A stretch of 5,505 nucleotides of DNA. Origin: Pseudomonadota bacterium (GTDB lineage Bacteria > Myxococcota_A > Polyangia > Fen-1088). The position numbers and the translations under genes are program-made. Position 1 is the stretch's first letter. Each line of letters opens with the position of its first letter. The stretch lies in assembly GCA_017881285.1 (NCBI GenBank), contig JADGRD010000285.1, positions 1 through 5,505 on the forward strand, in the 5' to 3' direction. Positions 1-5,505 of the stretch are shown one piece after another. The notes beneath the pieces were generated by a model, which did not search any database, was not told where the DNA came from, and saw only the letters and a list, made by a program, of their open reading frames with translations.

Positions 1-141
1 CGCTCGTCGCGCCACCAGTCCGCGCGCTGCTTCCGCCCACGCTCGTCGCACCGCCAGTCTGGGCGCTGCTTCCGCCGGTGGCCCGCGGTGGGGTGCTTGT
101 CCCGCCCGCCGCGCCACCAGTCTGGGCGCTGCTCCCACCCG
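1..141 (-). repeat. Imperfect tandem repeats in the lipoprotein linker
   Basis: Two adjacent 39-nt units (1-39 and 40-78) match closely and encode GGSSA(R/Q)TGGATSV-like 13-residue units. A third, more diverged copy lies at about 107-141, separated by a Pro-containing spacer (STPPRA). A separate 15-nt identical pair, CCGGTTCCCGTGGTC, lies at 186-200 and 216-230 (plus strand) and encodes a TTGTGG-type motif. The period is a multiple of three, so gain or loss of units would keep the frame. Confidence 0.75.
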
Positions 142-412
142 TGCCCTGCGGTGGCGCACTCGTCCCGCCCGTCTGGACGGTGCCGCCGGTTCCCGTGGTC
201 CCGCCGTTGCCGCCACCGGTTCCCGTGGTCCTTCCCCCCGTCGAGGAGGTCCCGCCCGTTGCCGTTGCCCCGCCCGAGCCTGGGCCACTACCACCAGACG
301 CGCTGCCTCCGGTTCCGACCGGCTTCGTCCCTGTGCCATCCGAAGTACAGCCGATAGCCAACGGCAAACCAGCCAGCAAGATCAGGCCCCAAAGATGTGT
401 GTTCGATTTCAT
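1..412 (-). CDS. Gly/Thr/Ser-repeat lipoprotein, N-terminal part (3' end outside window)
   Basis: The reading frame opens with ATG at 412 on the minus strand and stays open to the left edge, giving 137 codons and no stop. The first 22 residues are a lipoprotein signal peptide: Lys2, a hydrophobic core (LWGLILLAGLPLAIG) and a lipobox ending in Cys22 (LAIGC). Thr follows the Cys, so there is no Asp inner-membrane retention signal, and an outer-membrane or surface location is inferred. The remainder is low-complexity Gly/Thr/Ser/Ala, with repeats such as TGGSSAQTGGA. Linkers of this kind are common in secreted lipoproteins of Polyangia, where they precede a folded domain; that domain would lie outside the window, so the function is unknown. 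A purine-rich stretch (GAAGAGGA, 422-415) sits just upstream of the ATG at short spacing. The opposite strand also shows open Pro/Val-rich frames, which are shadows of the repeats. Confidence 0.8.
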   Translation of the reverse strand, partial: MKSNTHLWGLILLAGLPLAIGCTSDGTGTKPVGTGGSASGGSGPGSGGATATGGTSSTGGRTTGTGGGNGGTTGTGGTVQTGGTSAPPQGTGGSSAQTGGAAGGTSTPPRATGGSSAQTGGATSVGGSSARTGGATS

Positions 413-851
413 GGTCCTCTTCACGTCCTATTTGTGGAGCGTCAGGTTTTCTCGGCCGGAACGGGTCAAGGTCAGACTTCTGGAGCAGTGAGGTAGCCTG
501 GCCTGGTGGCTCATCCCCAATGGCGCGGGCGGCCTCCGCAGACACCTCTCCGTGAGCCGCCTTCGTGCCCCCCACCACTGCAAGCGCGCCAATCTCGGAG
601 GCTGGTTCCATATTGAGACCTTCCCGGTTCCCGATTTTCGCGCGCGGCATCGCCCTCCCGGCTGGTAAGTGGATGGGAGTGCATGGAACTGACCGCGGAA
701 ACGACGTTCCTGACCGTCTAGCCGAACTTTTACAGGGTGGACACGGTCAGGAGGCTACACGAAAGATCCTCCTGTTGCGAAGGGGTCATCGGGTGCCGGC
801 GCGTAGAGGAAGTCGCGGCTTTCGCTATTGTCGCGCTCTCGCGCCTTCGCC

Positions 852-1130
852 ATGTGCACCCTCCAACTTCGCTCGGGCGTCGTGATCCTGGGTTCCACCG
901 CGTCTTGCCTGGTCTCCGCCTGCGGCTCAGGCCCGGTTCGCTCGGCGATGGATGGAGCGCCAGCAGAGCGGGTAGGCGACTCGGACGGCGGGACAGACAG
1001 CGCCGATGCTCCTGCGGCTTACGGCGGACCGCGCAAATCAGGGAGAAGGCCGGAAAAACCGCCGGGGGCAAGTCAAAACCGCCCGCGCCGCCGGATTCCA
1101 GGTATTATCCCGCCCGGATGCGTTCGGTAG
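852..1130 (+). pseudogene. Possible remnant of a lipoprotein gene (signal peptide plus short linker)
   Basis: A 92-codon frame from ATG 852 begins like a myxobacterial lipoprotein. It has Arg7, a hydrophobic stretch (VVILGSTASCLVSA), a lipobox LVSAC with Cys24, then an acidic Gly/Asp/Ala linker (DSDGGTDSADAP). After about residue 60 the composition turns strongly basic and Pro/Arg-rich, unlike a secreted domain, and the frame stops at 1128-1130. There is no clear ribosome binding site before ATG 852. A TTG at 828 in the same frame would add a basic N-terminus (MSRSRAFA). I infer a decayed or deleted gene that keeps only its 5' end. It could also be a genuine very short lipoprotein, or a chance frame in GC-rich DNA. 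Confidence 0.3.
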
Positions 1131-1174
1131 CTGATGCGGGCGTGACAACGTGCGGTCAACGATTGGCCTGGCGG

Positions 1175-1188
1175 AGGACGCGCGTCCT
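1175..1188. promoter_or_regulatory. 14-nt perfect palindrome upstream of the sigma-factor gene
   Basis: AGGACGCGCGTCCT reads identically on both strands and ends 71 bases before the sigma-factor ATG at 1260. Position and symmetry would suit an operator for a dimeric regulator. A palindrome of this length can arise by chance in GC-rich DNA of this size, and no second copy or known operator consensus was recognised. Confidence 0.25.
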
Positions 1189-1243
1189 TTCGTCGGGGGC
1201 GGTGGCGCGGATTCGCACGAAGGTGGGCCTCGAGGGTCCACGT

Positions 1244-1249
1244 GAGAGG
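1244..1249 (+). promoter_or_regulatory. Ribosome binding site deciding the sigma-factor start
   Basis: GAGAGG lies 10 bases before ATG 1260. The frame can also start at GTG 1242, which has GAGGG (1232-1236) five bases upstream. I prefer ATG 1260 because it is an ATG with reasonable spacing and the extra six residues (VRGLDH) look like leader sequence. The choice is not certain. Confidence 0.5.
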
Positions 1250-1259
1250 TCTTGACCAC

Positions 1260-3092
<1,833 letters not shown>

Positions 3093-3113
3093 GACGCGGC
3101 GAAGAAGCCAGCG

Positions 3114-3145
3114 TTCCCGCGGAATGTGGCCGCGGCGTGCGGGAA
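3114..3145 (+). terminator. GC-rich stem-loop just after the sigma-factor gene
   Basis: TTCCCGC (3114-3120) pairs perfectly with GCGGGAA (3139-3145) across an 18-nt loop that itself contains the palindrome CCGCGG. It begins 22 bases after the stop codon. An A-rich tract follows on the plus strand rather than a T tract, so on its own it is not a classic intrinsic terminator. It may stabilise the mRNA 3' end or act with the next structure. Confidence 0.35.
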
Positions 3146-3233
3146 AAAGAAAAGCCTGGACATTGCGCGAATAGCCGCCATCCTGTTGCTGTCGTTCCGC
3201 GATCGATCTCCTATCGGTCCAGGCCTCTTTCTT
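3141..3233. terminator. Large inverted repeat, candidate bidirectional terminator or structured RNA
   Basis: GCCTGGAC (3154-3161) pairs perfectly with GTCCAGGC (3217-3224), and the flanks AAGAAA and TTTCTT (to 3233) can extend it past a small bulge. The 55-nt interior can fold further: CGCGAA (3166-3171) with TTCCGCG (3195-3201, one bulged C), and CGAT (3204-3207) with ATCG (3213-3216). Read on the plus strand it ends in CTCTTTCTT. Read on the minus strand the stem is followed by TTTTCTTTTT, a much better T tract, so it could stop antisense transcription entering the sigma gene from the right. The long interior is unusual for a simple terminator. Confidence 0.45.
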
Positions 3234-3261
3234 AGCGCGTTAGTTCTCCTGGGCGGCTATG

Positions 3262-3315
3262 CAGTCGAGGACTGAGCGCATGATACGTGACCCAAGAGTC
3301 TGGCGAGGTCGCCAG
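3262..3315 (+). promoter_or_regulatory. Two compact hairpins in the leader of the RRM gene
   Basis: CAGTC-GAG-GACTG (3262-3274) is a 5-bp stem with a 3-nt loop. CTGGCGAGGTCGCCAG (3300-3315) is a 6- to 7-bp stem with a very tight loop. A weaker CCAC-AGAAA-GTGG (3325-3337) lies directly before the start codon at 3346, where no strong Shine-Dalgarno sequence is visible. RNA structure could affect translation of the RNA-binding protein, possibly through autoregulation; this is inference. Confidence 0.3.
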
Positions 3316-3345
3316 GAAGACGGGCCACAGAAAGTGGACTGAAAC

Positions 3346-3630
3346 ATGGGAACAAGACTCTTTGTTGGCAACCTCTCCTTCAACACCACCGAGGTCGATC
3401 TTCGCGACGCGTTCACCCAAGCGGGCCTCGACGCACTCGAGGTCAAGATCGTGATGGAAAGGGAGACGGGGCGGCCGCGTGGCTTCGCGTTCGTGGAGAT
3501 GGCCGATCAAGCCGCGGCCACGAAGGCGATCGAAGCCCTCAATCATCGTGAGCTCGGCGGGCGAGAGCTGAACGTCAACGAGGCGCGCGAACGCACGCCC
3601 CGCGCCGGCGGCAGCAGCTCGCGCTACTAG
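3346..3630 (+). CDS. RRM-domain RNA-binding protein
   Basis: The 94-residue protein is essentially one RNA recognition motif, the small single-domain type found in cyanobacteria, myxobacteria and other proteobacteria. RNP2 is LFVGNL (5-10) and RNP1 is RGFAFVEM (45-52). The RNA-stacking aromatics Phe6, Phe47 and Phe49 are present, while the last RNP1 position is Met rather than the more usual Phe/Tyr. The linker METGRPRG-like segment (ERETGRPRG, 38-46) is typical, and the C-terminus is a short basic Gly/Ser tail ending GGSSSRY. It is expected to bind single-stranded RNA in the cytoplasm; relatives are often linked to cold or stress responses, but the targets here are unknown. The family normally begins right before the first beta strand, which supports ATG 3346 although its ribosome binding site is weak. 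It lies 253 bp downstream of the sigma gene, beyond a probable terminator, so it is probably transcribed separately. Confidence 0.9.
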   Translation: MGTRLFVGNLSFNTTEVDLRDAFTQAGLDALEVKIVMERETGRPRGFAFVEMADQAAATKAIEALNHRELGGRELNVNEARERTPRAGGSSSRY

Positions 3631-3649
3631 GTTCCCGCGAATCGCGGTT

Positions 3650-3681
3650 CGGCTTGGAAGCCTGCAAGGGTTTCCAAGCCG
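3650..3681 (+). terminator. Stem-loop terminator after the RRM gene
   Basis: CGGCTTGGAA (3650-3659) pairs perfectly over 10 bp with TTCCAAGCCG (3672-3681) around a 12-nt loop, starting 20 bases after the RRM stop codon. The plus-strand tail is GTTTGCATGTCT, a weak T tract. A small hairpin, CCGCG-AAT-CGCGG (3635-3647), precedes it. The element lies between two convergent genes and may serve both, though the minus strand lacks a T tract here. Confidence 0.65.
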
Positions 3682-3768
3682 TTTGCATGTCTGCACGAGG
3701 AAAATCCACTCCCCGAAGATGCGGATCGCGTCCGCCGATCTCCCGAAGCCGCCGTTGCAATCGGCGCG
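3682..3768. other. Gap between convergent RRM and kinase genes
   Basis: This short stretch has no coding signal. It holds a small inverted repeat, GCGGA-TCGCG-TCCGC (3721-3735), which could contribute to the kinase mRNA 3' end on the minus strand but is not followed there by a clear T tract. Confidence 0.4.
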
Positions 3769-5223
3769 CTAGCCGTCCGTGACCGAGGCGCGGCGGGGCC
3801 GAGGCGCGGGGTGGCTAGCGGCTGGCGCAGGGACGGCGTCCGCTGCCTCGCGCGGCGCTTCGGCGTCCGGCGCGCGGGCTCCGGACAACAACAACGGCGC
3901 CGAAGTGCCGGCGACGCGGAATGCCGGGGGCAGCAGTCGCCGTGTGGCCTCGTCGAGGCGAATCGTGCCGGCCGCCTGACCGTTCATGAGCAATGGCAGC
4001 CGCTCCATGAGCGGACCAACGGGCAGCTGGCCTAGAAGGGTCGTGCGCCCGGTGGCGATGGCGATCTTCGCGGCCGGCTCGAACTCCCGCAAGGCCAGCG
4101 CCAGGGATGCCAGCCGGATGGCCTGCTCCTCCGCCGCGGGCCAGGCCGCCGCGGTCAACAGCACCGTGCGATCGATGAGACGATCCATCACGCAGGTGAA
4201 GCGCTCCGCCAGGCGGCGGATCTCGGCGAGAAAGAAGTCATCTTCGTGCTTCGCGCGCCTGCCGCGCGAGATAAGCATGGCCGAGGCCATGGACGCATCG
4301 CTTCCGGCGACGCGACCGGGCCTCCCGAGCGGCTGCTTTGCGGCCGCGGGGAACCCGGTGTCCGCACCACCTGGGCCACTGGCCAGTTGGGCAAAGTCCC
4401 CAGCCAGCAGGGCCGCGGATTGCGGGCGCCGGGCAGGCTCGGGCGCCAGCATGGCGCGCACCAGGGCCGTCAGGGCCGGGGGCAGGCCGGCCCGCTTCGA
4501 CGACAATTCAGGCGCGCTCCCAGCGCACACCTTGGTCATCACCTCGAGCGGGGAGTCGCCGGAGAACGGCGGCACGCCGGCGAGCGCCTCGAAGAGCACG
4601 CATCCGAGCGAGAAGATGTCGGCGCGCCCGTCCACGTCGGCACGGCCGCGTGCCTGCTCGGGCGAGGTGTAAAGCGGCGTGCCCACCGTGGAGCCGTCGC
4701 GCGTCAAGCGGTTGATGTCGAGCCTCCGGCGGGCGATGCCGAAATCGAGGACGCGAACGTCGGTCAGCTTGCCGCCCACCAGGAAGATGTTGCCCGGTTT
4801 GATGTCGCGGTGGACGATATCGCGCCCATGCGCGGCCGAGAGCGCCGCGAGCACCTGATGCGCGATGCGCGCGGCCTGGGCGGGGCCCAGCCTGCCGCGC
4901 GCGAGCCGTTCCTCCAGGGTTTCGCCATCGAGCCACTCCATGGCGATGTAGGGCGCCCCGTCCGGAGTCAACCCGTGGTCGAAGTAGCGCACGATGCCCG
5001 GATGCGAGAGCTCGGCCAGCACGCGTGCCTCCTGAGCGAAACGGGCCATCTCGATGGCGCCGCGCGAGTGCAGGACCTTGACCGCGACCAGGGCGCCCGT
5101 CTGGCGATCGAGCGCCTGATACACCGCTCCCATGCCGCCCTTGCCGGCCTGGGCCCGAAGCTCGTAGCGATCGGGAAAGCGCACACCGCTCCCCGTCGTG
5201 CTCGCAGTCACGGGAAACAACAT
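3769..5223 (-). CDS. Hanks-type Ser/Thr protein kinase with degenerate cyclase-like C-terminal region
   Basis: The 484-residue protein starts at ATG 5223. The kinase domain (about 20-280) has every catalytic motif: Gly-loop AGKGGMGAVY (26-35), Lys49 in VAVKVL, Glu65, HRDIKPGN (138-145, catalytic Asp140 and Asn145), DFG (160-162), GTPLYTSPE (181-189) and Asp202. It should be active and phosphorylate Ser/Thr. No membrane segment follows, so it is cytosolic, unlike PASTA-type kinases. Residues about 309-439 resemble the degenerate class III cyclase-like domain of large myxobacterial kinase-cyclase-ATPase proteins (EEQAIRLASLALALREF, IAIATGRTTLLGQLPVG, GTIRLDEATRRLL), but no metal-binding Asp motif is seen. 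The protein then ends in a Pro/Ala/Arg-rich tail with no ATPase or TPR part. The frame stays open upstream to GTG 5409, but that stretch is Arg-rich with poorer third-position GC and reads as non-coding. No strong ribosome binding site precedes ATG 5223. Substrates are unknown. Confidence 0.9.
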   Translation of the reverse strand: MLFPVTASTTGSGVRFPDRYELRAQAGKGGMGAVYQALDRQTGALVAVKVLHSRGAIEMARFAQEARVLAELSHPGIVRYFDHGLTPDGAPYIAMEWLDGETLEERLARGRLGPAQAARIAHQVLAALSAAHGRDIVHRDIKPGNIFLVGGKLTDVRVLDFGIARRRLDINRLTRDGSTVGTPLYTSPEQARGRADVDGRADIFSLGCVLFEALAGVPPFSGDSPLEVMTKVCAGSAPELSSKRAGLPPALTALVRAMLAPEPARRPQSAALLAGDFAQLASGPGGADTGFPAAAKQPLGRPGRVAGSDASMASAMLISRGRRAKHEDDFFLAEIRRLAERFTCVMDRLIDRTVLLTAAAWPAAEEQAIRLASLALALREFEPAAKIAIATGRTTLLGQLPVGPLMERLPLLMNGQAAGTIRLDEATRRLLPPAFRVAGTSAPLLLSGARAPDAEAPREAADAVPAPAASHPAPRPRRASVTDG

Positions 5224-5445
5224 CGGTAAAGATGAGTCGCGCCTTGAGGGGTCATGCCGCCGTTCTTCGGCAAGCGAAGTCAGCCGAGGATGATGGGTCG
5301 CCGTTCCTCGGGCACGGCATGGTAGCCGGCGCCGATCTCGAGACCGGCGGACTCCGCGTGGAAGAGCCAATGCCAAGGGTTTAGCGGACTTGGAAGCCTC
5401 GGACACCACGGGATACGGTCGAGGCAGCCCACATCCGGGTTCCGG
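5224..5445 (-). other. Kinase leader region with a possible decayed gene end
   Basis: No intact gene lies here. On the minus strand one frame reads coding-like up to a TGA at 5282-5280 (ending HAVPEERRPIILG, with G/C at most third positions) and lacks a convincing start. A hairpin, CTTCG-CTTGC-CGAAG (5279-5265), follows that stop. The region must carry the kinase promoter, but no clear -35/-10 pair was found. Confidence 0.35.
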
Positions 5446-5505
5446 CTACGCCTCGACCAGCATCACCAGCGTCTCGGCAAGCACTCCATCGTGCGCCATA
5501 GCCTC
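5446..5505 (-). CDS. Possible C-terminal end of an unidentified gene (5' part outside window)
   Basis: Reading leftward from the right edge, one frame gives 19 codons ending EAMAHDGVLAETLVMLVEA and a TAG at 5448-5446. It has a natural-looking amphipathic helix and mostly G/C third positions. The other two minus-strand frames look poorer: one stops within the segment at a TGA. It would be the gene upstream of the kinase on the same strand, about 220 bases away. The fragment is too short to identify, and chance cannot be excluded. Confidence 0.3.
   Translation of the reverse strand, partial: EAMAHDGVLAETLVMLVEA

Larger units (their letters stand above)
413..1259. other. Long intergenic region with no convincing intact gene
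   Basis: About 850 bases separate the divergent lipoprotein and sigma-factor genes. Open frames here are mostly Arg/Pro/Ser-rich and show no recognisable domain. The exceptions are the lipoprotein-like fragment at 852-1130 and the palindrome at 1175-1188, listed separately. The interval must hold the promoters of both flanking genes, but I could not find a convincing -35/-10 pair for either. TATTAT at 1103-1108 resembles a -10 box without a good -35 partner, and TTGACC (minus strand, about 466-471) resembles a -35 for the lipoprotein gene without a good -10. No dnaG, tRNA or mobile element was seen. Confidence 0.55.

Noticed and set aside
78..491. Plus-strand Pro/Val-rich open frame (137 codons)
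   Set aside because: It is the reverse complement of the Gly/Thr/Ser repeat of the minus-strand lipoprotein, which has a proper signal peptide and lipobox; the plus frame has neither a domain nor a ribosome binding site.
288..650. Minus-strand 120-codon frame overlapping the lipoprotein start
   Set aside because: It overlaps the signal peptide in another frame and shows no recognisable domain; the lipoprotein frame is better supported.
1103..1108. TATTAT as a -10 box for the sigma gene
   Set aside because: No acceptable -35 hexamer lies at 16-18 bases upstream and it would leave a long leader; not strong enough to annotate as a promoter.
737..1255. Plus-strand Arg-rich frame of 172 codons
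   Set aside because: Its composition is Arg/Gly/Ser-rich with no domain and it overlaps the more natural lipoprotein-like frame at 852; typical of GC-rich non-coding sequence.
3232..3696. Minus-strand 154-codon frame opposite the RRM gene
   Set aside because: It is a shadow of the RRM frame and covers both neighbouring structured regions; it has no recognisable motif.
4246..5229. Plus-strand 327-codon frame opposite the kinase
   Set aside because: It is antisense to intact kinase motifs (HRD, DFG, SPE) and has no domain of its own.
3654..5400. Shared 11-mer CTTGGAAGCCT at 3654-3664 and about 5390-5400
   Set aside because: One copy is part of the RRM terminator stem. An 11-nt match is expected by chance in a window of this length, and the flanks differ.
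5224..5409. Upstream extension of the kinase to GTG 5409
   Set aside because: The added 62 residues are Arg-rich with weak third-position GC bias and no homologous feature; kinase homology begins just after ATG 5223.

Overview
The window is GC-rich and encodes proteins typical of myxobacteria and their relatives (Myxococcota, probably the Polyangia side). The evidence is a lipoprotein with a long Gly/Thr/Ser-repeat linker, a delta-proteobacterial-style RpoD with its long non-conserved insertion, a small RRM-type RNA-binding protein, and a Hanks-type Ser/Thr kinase with an appended, degenerate cyclase-like region. This assignment is inferred from protein style. No rRNA, tRNA, CRISPR array, insertion sequence or phage gene was seen.

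Layout from left to right. Positions 1-412 (minus strand) hold the N-terminal part of a lipoprotein that runs off the left edge. Positions 413-1259 have no convincing intact gene. They contain a possible lipoprotein remnant (852-1130, plus) and a 14-nt perfect palindrome (1175-1188) ahead of the sigma gene. Positions 1260-3092 (plus) encode a 610-residue sigma-70 factor of the RpoD type. Its promoter-recognition residues are intact, but it lacks a recognisable region 1.1 and has changes in the sigma finger and in region 4.2. Positions 3093-3345 contain a cluster of inverted repeats that looks like a bidirectional terminator or structured RNA, then two small hairpins in the leader of the next gene. 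Positions 3346-3630 (plus) encode a 94-residue RRM protein, followed by a good stem-loop at 3650-3681. Positions 3769-5223 (minus) encode a 484-residue soluble Ser/Thr kinase convergent with the RRM gene. Beyond it, 5224-5445 is mostly leader sequence, possibly with a decayed gene end, and 5446-5505 (minus) may be the last 19 codons of another gene.

The genes do not form one operon. The sigma and RRM genes point the same way but are separated by 253 bp of structured DNA; the kinase and the lipoprotein are on the opposite strand. Three of the four clear genes are regulators at different levels: transcription initiation, RNA binding and protein phosphorylation. A functional link between them is only a hypothesis. 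The most interesting points are the atypical RpoD, probably a diverged paralogue because it is not beside dnaG; the structured element behind it; and the kinase whose C-terminal half looks like the cyclase-like part of large kinase-cyclase-ATPase proteins but stops before any ATPase.
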